Assembly (NCBI GenBank): GCA_049999725.1 | Contig: JBNGIS010028926.1 | Location: 35,137-59,363 of the forward strand | Direction of reading: 5' to 3' | Length of the DNA stretch: 24,227 bases | Source: Haplomitrium mnioides | Lineage: Eukaryota; Marchantiophyta; Haplomitriopsida; Calobryales | Shown here: positions 1 to 9,032 of the stretch, one piece after another | Position numbering within the stretch: position 1 is the first letter of the stretch | How the letters are laid out: every line of letters starts with the position of its first letter | Notes under the pieces: generated by a model | The model's database searches: none | What the model saw: only the letters and a program-made list of their open reading frames with translations | What the model was told of the DNA's origin: nothing | Translations under genes and position numbers: made by a program

Positions 1-35
1 TAACGAAATTGACTTTTGCTCTATTATGCTTGCTG

Positions 36-193
36 AAACGACAAAAAAAAAACCCAAAAAAACTCATGTATTTTTTGTTTTTAAAAATTAACCTCGTTTT
101 TTATGTTTTTGATATAAAAAATCACAATTTTTCCTTAAAAAAAAAGTTCATGTTCTGAGTAGCCTGTTCTTGGTTCAAAGTAGCAATTGTTCC
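36..193. repeat. Dispersed block shared with 14505-14662
   Basis: This stretch aligns by eye, in the same orientation, with 14505-14662. Both contain a T-rich run, then AACCTCG, then GTTCATGTT(C/T)TGAGTAG, and both end near TTGTT. The copies differ at many positions and by small indels, so the duplication is old. At the right-hand copy the similarity stops where retroelement 3 begins, so the block may be the end of a DNA transposon. Here it is followed by two TGCGCA-type palindromes (about 221-235 and 272-285), as expected of subterminal sequence of the same family. No terminal inverted partner was found. Open frames over it look accidental. Confidence 0.6.
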
Positions 194-600
194 AAGTGTA
201 GGCACACTTTGTTTGAAAGATCCATGCGTGTAGGAACAACTACAACTAACTCGAGCTTGAACGACCGAAGCCCATGCGCACATGGAGAGCTGAAACGAGC
301 ACAAACTACTAAGTAATTGGAACCAAGCAATATAGAAGCCCATCTAAGAAGGGACAGCAAAAACTAAGGATTAAAGAAAACTTGAACAGAAAATGAAAAA
401 AACAAAGTGAAGTTTCATGCCAGCATAGACTTCATTGATAATTTCTATAAAAACCAATACGTTTTTTTTTCAAAAACCATTTTGTGCAAGAAATTAAATC
501 ATGAAGAAAAGACTTAAATTGCATTTGGAATGCAACAGGATTGAAACTTCAGCAAATAAAATTTTGTGAAGAAAATACTTTATTGTGTACAAAAATTACC
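194..600. other. Non-coding AT-rich stretch with two palindromic motifs
   Basis: I recognise no gene here. The palindromic motif CCATGCGCACATGG lies at 272-285 and a weaker relative at about 221-235. Both match the motif family scattered through 9377-14456. The rest is A-rich and could be the 3' flank of the minus-strand pseudogene that ends at 601. Confidence 0.4.
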
Positions 601-1387
601 TCACTTTGATGCTATAGCTCTATCCTCTTTAGAAAGAATTGTCTCATCTAAAACAACTGGTTGAGAAGCTTTAGTATCTGCAACCACTATAGTTCTGCAA
701 AGACTTTCCAGTCCCAGAGATGGCAACAAAATCATCAATAGCACTTGCAGTACTAGCAAGAAAAAGTTCCTTGTGGTACACATATATTATCTGTGATTTT
801 TTCATTATGGATGGCAAAGAAGCCATCTTCAAAACTCTCTAAGGAGTATAGATAGATTGACGTCTATCATATTCCACAGCGATGCAATTTTGCATCAACT
901 TTAAAGCGCAAACAAGGAATATGTCAGACCCAAAGCAAAGATCTAAGATCCAATCTTGGTCTATTGATAAATGGTTAATAGAAAAATCATAAAGAGCTTG
1001 AGGCTTTTGGTAAACATTCACAAGAGCATCATCTTTTGGATGTTTTAGTTTAGCCGACATAATAAGGCAACTGAACACACTTCGCATAATTTGCCGAAGA
1101 CAACCATTGGCATCAGTAGGTTGCAAGTTGAAGAGCCTCATGCTCCTCTTGCCCTCGTTTGTCTAATAGCCCACAATCCAATGCTCGTAGACGTGAGCAA
1201 TTCTTGGACCACTAGAATGATGAAGATTGCTTTTGTACTTGTAGTAGGAAAAACAAGCAAATCAAACACTTGAAATATAGTGTAGGAAAACTAAACAAGG
1301 TAAACTAAAAAATCAAAAAATAACTTACTAGATGTCGTGGTCGATGGCACAACAAACCTTCAAAAGAACATCCTTGAAGATGCCAAA
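601..1387 (-). pseudogene. Degenerate DNA-methyltransferase-like fragment
   Basis: Read on the minus strand, 1141-839 is an open frame of 100 residues. It carries WILDLCFGSD followed by about ten hydrophobic residues and then QNCIAVEYDRRQ. This resembles motif I of beta-class N6/N4 DNA methyltransferases, a D-x-x-x-GSG loop for S-adenosylmethionine followed by an acidic strand end. The third residue of the loop is D instead of G, so cofactor binding is doubtful. The frame continues upstream to about 1240 through one in-frame TAG and downstream past a TAG near 841. After a frameshift it ends with a short frame at 783-601. A GTAAGT donor-like site near 1330 and pyrimidine-rich acceptor-like sites near 1240-1260 suggest a lost intron, with a possible upstream exon to about 1387. 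No catalytic DPPY/NPPY motif was seen. Family assignment rests on motif I alone. Confidence 0.45.
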
Positions 1388-2560
1388 TTATTGCAAAGAA
1401 TGGATTATTACAAAAGACCAAAAATCAGAAGTCGTGATTGCTGTACGTTTAGAGATATAAAACACAAAATGAATCTTTATGTGGAGAGGAAGATCAAGTT
1501 TGTACGCAACGGGAGAAATAACTTGAGAATTTGAGAAAGGACCAAACCAAGTAGGAGATAACTTATGGACTTGAGTATTTAAAGACAATGGGATATCATG
1601 AGTGGATAACATAACTTGGTCACCTAAAACATAACAACAATCACGACGATGCTTATTGGCATATTGTTTTTGTCAATTTTGAGCAATAGCAAGATGGTTT
1701 CTACCATTTTGCAAAGAGAAAGATAAACAAGACAAAAGGGTAGAAAAATTGGGAACATTGAAAGAGGAAGGAGAAAGCAAACCATCGGGAACAAGAGGAT
1801 GTTGACCAGAATTAAGAAAGAAAGGAGAAAATCCAGTACTTGCTAGTTTGGAGTTGTTGTATGCAAACTCCACAACCGGTAAAAGACTATCCCAATTTGT
1901 GTGATTAACGTTGATAAATGCTCGAAGCATTTCCTCCACAGTGCAATTTGTGCGTTCGGTTTGCCCATCTATTTGAGGATGATAAGTCGTAGACATAGAT
2001 AGCTTGGTACCCAAAAGTTTGAACAATTTTTGCTAAAACTTCTCAGTGAATCGTGGGTTTTTATCAGATATAAGTACCTTTGGCATTCCATGATATCAAA
2101 AGACTGTATCAAAATAAATCTTCGCTAATTGTAGAGCATCTACAGTATCCACTGTCGGTGCTAGATAAATTTGCTTGCTTAGCTTATCTACAAACATCAC
2201 AATAGTTGCAAACCCACGAGGTGTGGTTGGAAATGAAGTGATAACATCTAAATTTGCATGTTCCCACCGAGTAGTAGGAATTGATAATGGTTGTAGAAGA
2301 CCAGGTGGTTTTTTATTTGAAGCCTTGTTTTGTTGACAACTTTCACAAGAACGAACAAAGCCTCAAACATCTCGAGCTAGGTTTGGCCACCACAAAGTGC
2401 ATTGAAACAACTCCATAGTCGTGTCTACTCTAAGATGCCCAGAAATTGAAATGTTATATGCTTTTTGTAAATGTGCCATTCAAAGCACATCATCTTGTGG
2501 AACATATATTTGATGACCTTGATAGAGAATACCATCATGAATGGAAAAGATATAATACTC
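1388..2560 (-). pseudogene. Element 1 integrase
   Basis: Three parts of a Ty3-type integrase can be read on the minus strand. Near 2480-2325 there is an HHCC zinc-binding region ending in CESCQQNK. The DDE core lies between about 2320 and 1673; its third acidic residue is in YHPQIDGQTERTN, inside the 117-residue open frame at 2026-1673. The C-terminal region is in 1612-1388, with the characteristic GPF and VAYKLDLP strings. The core upstream of 2026 is broken by stops, including a TGA or TAA every 100-200 bases. No chromodomain is visible because homology is lost near 1400. In life the enzyme would insert the cDNA into the host chromosome. Confidence 0.85.
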
Positions 2561-2840
2561 ACTATCTTAGACCGCCAAACATGCTCTAACAAGAGTAAAA
2601 AAATCATCTTCTTGTAAATTTTGTTGAAAGCCGTCACTGGTTGCTTCATCAAGATGTAATATACTAGCATTTGCTATCTCTAGTGTATTTATTTGATGAT
2701 CCGGTCTTCGAGACAATGCGTCGAGAATGGTGTGGAACCTTCCCGGCTTGTACTCCAACTTGATATTAAAGAGTTGTAGTTGATCTTCCCATCGATAATA
2801 ACAACTTATCATATTTTCCAAGTGGATCGCTTGGAGCAAT
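2561..2840 (-). pseudogene. Element 1 RNase H, distal part, and connection to integrase
   Basis: This 90-residue minus-strand frame (2839-2567) begins where the long-TIR element interrupts the gene. It carries the end of the RNase H domain (WEDQLQLFNIKLEYKPG, then DALSRRPD, whose Asp is the last conserved acidic residue of Ty3-type RNase H). The linker to integrase follows. The reading frame continues directly into the proximal part at 6048 and above once the insertion is ignored. The related copy in element 3 covers the same junction without interruption near 21330, which fixes the insertion point. Confidence 0.85.
2838..2840. repeat. Target-site duplication AAT, left copy
   Basis: AAT directly before the terminal repeat at 2841. 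It is matched by AAT at 6048-6050 directly after the other terminal repeat. The uninterrupted relative at about 21330-21350 shows a single copy of this site, in slightly diverged form. Confidence 0.65.
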
Positions 2841-3477
2841 GTGTGGAGGCCCAGTTTGGGATGGAGTAAAGGAAATTGGAAGATTAATCCCTTGATCCAG
2901 TGGAACAGAGTGTTACAAGTGTTGTTTCAAAGGAATGTGAGAAAATTGAAGACATTCACCTCATGGACTTGAGGAAGAGAAGCAAATGCTATGGGTTGTG
3001 TGAGATTTGAAGATCCTCTAAGATGGAAGTCTGGTGCCAGGTTTGATTAGGATAAAAGTACTTCATAGGTCTTCTGTAAAATAAGAAGATAAAAATAAGG
3101 TAATGATATGATAGAAGTTTGATTTTATTTATGTAGAAAGAACAATGGAGTAGAGTATAGGAGTAAGGAAGAAATGAAAATTTAAAAAGTAAAGTAAAAT
3201 AAAATAAAATGCAATAAAACTAATCTACTGTTGGGGGCCAAGCGAAGCCCACTATACTAATCTATCTAACTCTGAAATTGGAGGACAGCTTGCCCTTGGG
3301 GGGGGGGAGGGTAAGGTAAGCCCTGAACTAGGTCCGTCCAGGGGCAGAAGAAGGATAAGTAGGTGGCCTTTTACCCTCTAGGGGCTGCCTCTCGAAACGA
3401 AGAAAGAGTGACAACTTTATATATTGCTTCTATGTTCTTGAGGAACACTTATGCGACTAAATCCCAGCCTACTGAGA
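2841..3477 (+). repeat. Left terminal inverted repeat
   Basis: Matches the reverse complement of 5474-6047 with scattered substitutions. Compared with the right copy it has about 60 extra bases (about 3131-3192, AG-rich). It also has a homopolymer difference: 10 G at 3298-3307, against 22 C in the right copy. The match ends around CTGAGA at 3472-3477. Confidence 0.9.
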
Positions 3478-4700
3478 TTTAGGATCATATTTCTCTAATC
3501 CAGTGTCGAACCCACAGGGAGCAGTGTCATTTTGATCTGTTTTCTATGATTTAGGCACATTCCAATTTTCTTGGGACAGGGACAACTGAACACTCCCTGG
3601 GACTAGGCCCTTCTGACCTTGGTTACTTACCCTCACTTCTCTCTATCAACGCCAACAAATACTACAATGACAATGAGACTCCTCTCACCTGCCATCTAGC
3701 ATTTGTTAAAACAGGACATTCAGATCAACTACTCCAGAAGGCTGGAATATTTCAATAAAGAATTCCCTTCAAGTAGACTTTAAACTTTGAAAGATGAAGA
3801 ACCTTCATCCACAGATTTGCATGGGAAATCTGAAGACAGTCTTCTCTCTCTCTCAGCACTCCTTGTTGGGATTACAACTTGAAACAAACCATAAATTCCT
3901 CCATTCAGAATTCAGAATCTGAATTATCTAGCAGAATGCACCCAGGTACCCCCCCTGGCTTGCCCTTCTCTAAAGCAATTCTTTTCTCAATTCACAATTA
4001 CANNNNNNNNNNACTAATACTCTAACTACTATGTCAACTTATTACATTTATCTCAAATATGCCATTGTTCCCTTCACAGTCTTCATGGGGATGGTGTTCC
4101 CTTCCTAACTGCCTGTATATTTCCTATAAAAACCTCCTAAATCCATCTCCTTTACTAACTTACTCTAGGAATCCTTCATTTTCACTAACTCTCAAACTCC
4201 CTCTTTATAAAAACTACTCGCAGCTCCTTGGAAGATAACTGCCTTGTCTCGTCGAGTAGGAACAATGCATACTTGAAGCTCCCTTCACTAAGTTGCAAAA
4301 AAGCTTGATAAGAGCGAACATGACACTCCCTTGCAACATCAGTTCCTCACACGTGTCGAACTTTCGTCTCTCAAATCTATACTCTTTTCAAACTTTCAAA
4401 CTTGCTTTTCTTTCAGTCCGGATCGGCCGAAAGTTGCTATTTTGTTGATGCTTATTTATTCTTTCTATAGTCCAGATTGTCGATAGATTGCTATTTCGGC
4501 TACTCAGTCATTACTCCCCTTACTCATTCGTGGAAAAGTTTGTTGTAAGAACAATAGCTCCCGTAAATCCATTTCAAACTTCTTGAAGACTTCCGCAGGT
4601 CCCGTTCGAACTTTCAAGATCACCTTTTGCTTCCATCCAAATCGTCTATATTTCACCATTTCGGCCACTTAATCCTTCCCCCGCTTCGGATCACTCTTAA
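3478..4700. other. Interior of the long-TIR element, no gene recognised
   Basis: Low-coding sequence with stops in every frame and an assembly gap at 4003-4012. A GTCGAACCCACAGGGA string lies at about 3507-3522. I see no transposase, gag or pol motif. About 4240-4700 becomes richer in CTTC and TTTC. Confidence 0.5.
4003..4012. other. Assembly gap (10 N)
   Basis: Ten ambiguous bases inside the long-TIR element. The true missing length cannot be known from the window. Confidence 0.99.
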
Positions 4701-4862
4701 GTGGGGTTCTCCACTTCGGATGGCACATCGGAACCCTTTAAACAGGTCCTCCCCACTTAGGAAGGCTAATTGGATCCAGTTTAACCGGTCCTCTCCACTT
4801 AAAGAGGTTGATCGGAACCAACTTAAGTGGGGTTCCCCACTTAGGAAGGCTCCTTTCCGCTC
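4701..4862 (+). repeat. 42-bp tandem repeat, nearly four units
   Basis: Units start at 4701, 4743, 4785 and 4827, exactly 42 bases apart; the last is partial. Each has a core like TCCCCACTTAGGAAGGCTAA and a GGAACCA-type segment. Because 42 is a multiple of three, the repeat preserves frame: the plus frame reads a 14-residue unit with (W/R)(G/S)SPL(R/K), and the minus frame reads another with PKW. AAGTGGGG-TT-CCCCACTT (about 4825-4842) can form a hairpin. The strand shown is the reading direction only. I do not claim the repeat is translated. Confidence 0.85.
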
Positions 4863-5473
4863 CAGTCTTCGGATCGGACTCCTCGCGGACAACAGACTTC
4901 ACTCTTTGCGGATTCCTTGTTCTTCTTTCAAATCGGTCATCGCATTGTTTGCTCTCATCCGGTTCTTCAATTAAGGATGTTCAGCCTTCACCCTTTGATT
5001 TCAAACAGCCCACAAGCCATCAATTTGTGTTCTCCTCTCCATTCGATCCCCAGCGTGACCTTTCCTCTCTTCGAGCGCGATTGTAGCTTTGCTTTGTAGC
5101 TCAGTTTGAAATTAACTTTCTTCTTGCTCGAACAAATCCCGCACAGCAATCCGTTCAAAATTCCCATTCGCAGTGGCTTTCGCATCATCGGATTCTGCAT
5201 AGCTTGGCATTCTCTTCTTTTCATTCATACTGTGCAGTTCTTCTTTCACAGCCAGGACCTTCTTCTCCACCGCAGGGCTTTCAACGCAGCACATTCCTTC
5301 ACCGCATCTGAAAATCCTCTTTGTAGGGATCCTCCTTTTGTAGTTAATCAATCTCTTTAGCACTCCTTCGATCGCGAGCTTATTGAATCTTTCTCACAGT
5401 GGCCTTCATGGCTGATTAACCCTGAGAACTCATCGCAGCAGGGAATTCCTTATCGCTGGCCTTCGCACATTGG
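4863..5473. other. Interior of the long-TIR element, right part, no gene recognised
   Basis: Slightly GC-richer than its surroundings. Open frames of 78-92 residues exist on both strands (for example 5106-5360 plus and 5363-5112 minus) and overlap each other. None has a recognisable domain, and I treat them as accidental. Confidence 0.5.
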
Positions 5474-6047
5474 TCTCAGCATGCTAGGATTTAGTCCCAT
5501 AAGTGTTCCTCAAGAACATAGAAGCAATATATAAAGTTGTCACTCTTTCTTCATTTCGAGAGGCAGCCCCTAGAGGGTATAAGACCACCTACTTATCATT
5601 CTTTTGCCTCTAGACAGACCTAGTTCAGGGCTTACCTTACCCCCCCCCCCCCCCCCCCCCCCAGGGCAAGCTGTCCTCCAATTTTAGAGTTAGATAGATT
5701 AGTGTAGTGGGCTTCGCTTGGCCCCCAACAGTAGATTAGTTTTATTGCATTTTATTTTATTTTATTCAAACTTCTATCATATCATTACCTTATTTTTATC
5801 TTCTTATTTTACAGAAGACCTCTGAAGTACTTTTATCCTAATCAAACTTGGCACCAGACTTCCATATCAGAGGATCTTCAAATCTCACACATCCCATAGC
5901 ATTCGCTTCTCTTCCTCAAGTCCATGAGGCTAATGTCTTCAATTTTCTCACATTCCTTTGAAACAACACCTATAACAGTCTGTTCCACTGGATCAGGGGA
6001 TTAATCTTCCAATTTCCTTTACTCCATCCCAAATTGGGCCTCCACAC
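5474..6047 (-). repeat. Right terminal inverted repeat
   Basis: Reverse-complement partner of 2841-3477. It contains a run of 22 C at 5641-5662 where the left copy has 10 G, and it lacks the left copy's AG-rich 60-base segment. The TTTTATTTTATTTTATT run near 5750-5766 is shared. Confidence 0.9.
5641..5662. repeat. Poly-C homopolymer (22 C)
   Basis: A pure run of 22 C inside the right terminal repeat. Length is likely hypervariable in the genome and error-prone in sequencing. Confidence 0.95.
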
Positions 6048-6300
6048 AATAGCTTGTGGTCTGTGTGCATAAGTATAGGTTTGCCCAAAAGATAATGTCT
6101 CCACACATTAGTAGCATAAACCATTGCCAATTGCTCTCGATCTCTTGCAGAATAATTTCTCTCCACCGCATTCAATTGACGTGATATACAAGCAATTGGA
6201 TGAAGTCCATTCTCAAACTCTTGATGTAAAAATGCTCCAATAGCAAAATTAGAAGCATTAAAATCAACTATACATTGCCTCTTTGGATCTTATGGCTGTA
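6048..6300 (-). pseudogene. Element 1 RNase H, proximal part
   Basis: The minus-strand frame at 6175 downward starts with ERNYSARDREQLA, which carries the conserved Glu of Ty3-type RNase H. It reaches TDHKLL, with a conserved Asp, just before the insertion at 6047. Upstream sequence to about 6300 contains the beginning of the domain, but with a frame break near 6180-6290. It continues at 2840 on the far side of the inserted transposon. Confidence 0.85.
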
Positions 6301-7330
6301 GAATTTGAGAGATGTCACCACATCCTTGAGTTGCTGAAATGCCACTTGCTCCTTGGTCGTCCATTGAAACTTTGCATCTTTCCCTAGTAAATTCATTAGC
6401 GGTACAGCAATATGAGCATAGTAATGAATGAATCTTTGATAAAAACTTGCAAATCCATTAAAAGCTTGAACATCCTTTGCATTATTTGGTGTTGACCACT
6501 TTGTAATACCTTTAATTTTCTCTTCCTCCATCTTGATGCCATCCGCAAACACTTTATATCCTAGAAAAGTCACCTCTTGCTTCCAAAACTCACACTTGAA
6601 CTTCTTGTAATAAAACTTCCAATTGCGTAGTCTTTGCAATACAGTGGTTCTCCGCTGGTACCATTGCTGTTGCATCTGTCACCAAGATTGAGTGACGCCA
6701 TGTGTTGGGACAAGCCATGGATTTGAATTGACTTACATGGATTATGAGTTTGGGGGTAGCTAAACAGTGCAAGATGTGATCTTATGTAAGTTGATCAGGA
6801 TGCTCAACTTCACTTTTACTAAAGATGAGTATACCATCCAAAAACACCAATAGTGCCTTATCCAATAGACCATCAAAAACTCGATGCATTTGATCCATGA
6901 ATATTGACGAAGCATTTATAAGGCCAAATGTAAGAACCTTCCACTCAAAATGCCCATACCTTGTGCAAAAAGTTGTCTTTGGTACATCACTTGGCTTGAT
7001 ATGAACTTGCCAATAGCCACTTCAAAGATCCAACTTAGAAAAGAATCGTGCACCACTCAATTGATCCAAAAAATCATCAATACAAGGTAGAGAATAGGCA
7101 TTCTTCACTGTTTGATTGTTCAATCTTTGATAATATGTACAAATATGAAATCCACCATCTTTCTTTAGTACAAAGAATACCGGAGCTCCCCAAAGAGAAG
7201 TACTGTGCTGAATGAAATCCTTCTCAAGAAGATTCGTCAATGTCTTTTAAAGCTCCTCTAATTCTTATGGTGACAATCGATGTATAGGTCAATTAAAGAG
7301 TGCTTCTCGGTATCAACTCAATCGGAAATG
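6268..7330 (-). pseudogene. Element 1 reverse transcriptase
   Basis: The RT domain is read in pieces on the minus strand. At 7240-7022 are the fingers and first palm motifs, including [11 protein letters not shown], the [12 protein letters not shown] segment and FSKLDL, ending at a stop. Between 7021 and about 6800 the palm continues to the active-site box, which reads FLDG here instead of the FLDD that survives in related element 3. At 6675-6268 is the thumb and connection (for example VTFLGYKVFADGIKMEEEK and FNGFASFYQRFI). A segment of about 140 bases near 6644-6786 is absent from element 3 and interrupts the domain. Loss of the second active-site Asp would abolish polymerase activity. Confidence 0.88.
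6644..6786. repeat. Short insertion in element 1 RT, unidentified
   Basis: Alignment with element 3 (about 21915-21945) shows CTTTGCAATAC followed almost directly by the GATGCTCAACTTCAC segment. In element 1 about 140 bases of unrelated sequence lie between them, including GGTACCATTGCTGTTGCATC. I see no clear duplication or inverted ends, so the class is open (SINE or MITE remnant, or a deletion in element 3). Confidence 0.5.
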
Positions 7331-7337
7331 GCATTCC

Positions 7338-7907
7338 TCAGTTATTTGGTAACCCCTTTGGAAAATCGTCTAGAAATACATCTGCAAAATCTTTCAAAAT
7401 ATTATCTATCATTAGGGTAGACGCACCTTGTCTCCCTTCCTTATCCAAGTCCATTTTGGGCTTAATCCAAACAACAAAGACATGCCACTCTTGCTCCACT
7501 GAATTAACATGGTGAACTGATTTAGGCTTCTTCACCAATGATGTCCAACACCCCAAAAGAAATTTCTTACCTTGTAACGTAACTTGAATTTGTCGTTTTA
7601 CCCAATCAAATTGAGCGGATCTATCTTCAAGCCAAGGCAATCCTAAAATGATGTCATATTGTACAAGTGTAATAACAAATTGCATAGATTCTGTATACTC
7701 TTTTCCAATCCTTAGAAGGAATGGCTTTTGAGAGCAAAGCACGTTATGCTTTTGGCCATCAACCATAGTCACAACACTCTCCTTGATATGCATATATTTT
7801 GCTTTGATTATCTTAGCGAAACGTAGCGACATAAAATTTTCAGAACTCCCACTATCCACCAACATTGTACAAGAGTGCTTCTCAATCATAACATCAAGAT
7901 GGAACAA
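7338..7907 (-). pseudogene. Element 1 aspartic protease and start of RT
   Basis: This 189-residue frame is the longest uninterrupted one of element 1. Near residues 17-21 it has VDSGSS, the D-S/T-G active site of retropepsin-type proteases. At about residues 83-91 it has DIILGLPWLE, the typical second conserved segment. The tail (about residues 165-189, FADVF then PKGLPNN) is the usual lead-in to the RT domain. The protein would process the Gag-Pol polyprotein. Gag lies just upstream and RT just downstream with frame breaks between, so the original polyprotein is no longer continuous even though the active-site triplet is kept. Confidence 0.88.
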
Positions 7908-8593
7908 GACACCTCAAATTCTTGTCAGAATTTTAATTCTATTACAGCTTGCAATGTTTTGAGAATGTTGTTCGAGTGTTGAGGACAAGATCTAACTTCT
8001 GTAGCAACAAGTAATGAGTCATGCCGCTCCGCCATACGCATTGCTTCTTATAATTGAGTAGGCTATCTCATAGTAGCCTCTATTCTTGTTGAAGGCTTCA
8101 ATCCCCAAACAAAGCGGTCTAGTGCTTCTTCTTCTCTTATATCAGGAATTTGCATAATTGTATCCTAAAAATATGCCACATAGCTTCTCACTGTACCAAG
8201 TTGCTTCAATTTGGCCAGTCAATCTCTTGCTATTTTTGAAGCATTTACAACCCTAAATCTTGAAATCACTGCTTCTTTGAGCTCACACCAAGAAACAATA
8301 GGAGAAAAAAATCCACATTGTGCTTGTTCTATTTGATATCTCCACCAAGTTTTTGCAACTCCTTCTAATTGGCTTGTTGCAAATAGAATTTGATGACTAT
8401 CTTCTCTAATGTTTGTAGCTTCAAAATATTGTTCACAATCAAAGATGAAGTTCTTTCAAGCACCACAAGGCACCTTTCCATCATATGTTTTTGGCATTAG
8501 AAATCGCCCATAACTCTCTTCTTCTCAAAACATTGCTCTTTCTTTCATTCTCACTTCTAAAAGACGCAAAAGATGTTTAAGCCATTGTTCCAT
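7908..8593 (-). pseudogene. Element 1 gag
   Basis: The minus strand from an ATG at 8593 encodes a Retrotrans_gag-type capsid region. It starts MEQWLKHLLRL, then after a TAG shows a TWWRY-type motif near 8350-8330 that is typical of plant Ty3 gag. Several in-frame stops (near 8525, 8460, 8215, 8160 and 8050) break it. No zinc knuckle (CCHC) is visible before the protease. The same layout is present in element 3, so the knuckle may be absent from this family or lost earlier. The start is chosen because the homologous ATG is kept in element 3 (23736). Confidence 0.8.
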
Positions 8594-8651
8594 TGCTTGA
8601 ACCACCGCCTCTTGACTCTATATATAACTCATTACAAAAAAAAGAACCCTA
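8594..8651 (-). other. Element 1 leader between primer site and gag
   Basis: Short untranslated leader, AT-rich, with no feature of its own. The matching leader in element 3 breaks off near 23770. Confidence 0.6.
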
Positions 8652-8663
8652 GCTCTGATACTA
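8652..8663 (-). promoter_or_regulatory. Primer binding site, initiator tRNA-Met type (element 1)
   Basis: The minus strand reads TAGTATCAGAGC, one base away from the TGGTATCAGAGC that pairs with the 3' end of plant initiator tRNA-Met. It lies one base from the LTR end at 8665, the usual spacing. Confidence 0.88.
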
Positions 8664-8851
8664 ATGTAAAAGAACTCAAGGGCCAAATCCAAATGAGCAA
8701 GAACTCATAGTGAACTCTAATAGAGTTCTTCAACCAAAGGCAATTGAAGGTCTAAGCTAAGACCAAGAGTGCAAGCAAAAACCAAGCAACCAAAGAACCC
8801 AAGTGATTCAAGAGGAACTCCAGAATGAGAAGTGGGGCTAAAAAACCTTTT

Positions 8852-8859
8852 TATTTATA
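8852..8859 (-). promoter_or_regulatory. TATA box in element 1 LTR
   Basis: The minus strand reads TATAAATA within TTGTATAAATAAAAAGG. It lies about 190 bases before the LTR end, a reasonable place for the start of R. An inverted repeat AGAGGG...CCCTCT lies just upstream of it on the minus strand, near 8866-8883. Confidence 0.6.
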
Positions 8860-8912
8860 CAAGAGAAGAGGGTGTCATCCCTCTTTCTTCACTTACAAGT
8901 CACTTCTAATTT

Positions 8913-9032
8913 CCTAAAAGTGACTCTATACCAAAAGTGACTTTGAAGTCAAGTAACCTAAAAGTGACTCTCTACCAAAAGTGATTTTGAAGGCAAGTAA
9001 TCCAATCTCAACCCTAAAAGTGACTCACTACC
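8913..9032 (-). repeat. 44-bp direct repeats in U3 of element 1
   Basis: Two adjacent 44-bp units start at 8913 and 8957, and a partial third starts at 9013. Each contains CCTAAAAGTGACT and, in the two full units, a second AAAAGTGA. They lie upstream of the TATA box in transcription sense, so they could act as repeated enhancer modules. That is inference. Confidence 0.85.

Larger units (their letters stand above)
2841..6047. mobile_element. Long-terminal-inverted-repeat (foldback-like) transposon
   Basis: The element begins GTGTGGAGGCCCAGTTTGGG and ends with the near-exact reverse complement. The inverted repeats are about 637 bp on the left and 574 bp on the right. A 3-bp AAT duplication flanks it and it sits inside element 1's RNase H. 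I found no transposase. The interior has a 10-N gap, a 42-bp-period tandem repeat and a moderately GC-richer stretch (about 4600-5470). Long TIRs recall Mutator-like or foldback elements, but those usually give 9-bp duplications. A 3-bp duplication fits CACTA or PIF/Harbinger, whose terminal motifs are not seen. It is best left unclassified and non-autonomous. Confidence 0.85.

Noticed and set aside
122-360. Two minus-strand frames at the left end
   Set aside because: They lie across the dispersed block and palindromes, in different frames, with no support from the copy at 14505-14662.
1337-1534. Plus-strand frames antisense to integrase, as genes
   Set aside because: They are shadows of the minus-strand retroelement and the adjacent pseudogene.
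4627-5363. Overlapping open frames on both strands of the long-TIR element as real genes
   Set aside because: They overlap antisense, have no domain, and owe their length to a 42-bp tandem repeat and GC-richer sequence.
2841-6047. LTR retrotransposon with ends beginning TG
   Set aside because: The two ends are inverted, not direct, repeats, and no primer site, polypurine tract or gag-pol lies between them.
8652-8663. tRNA gene fragment
   Set aside because: The match is only the 12-base primer site beside an LTR. No cloverleaf is present.
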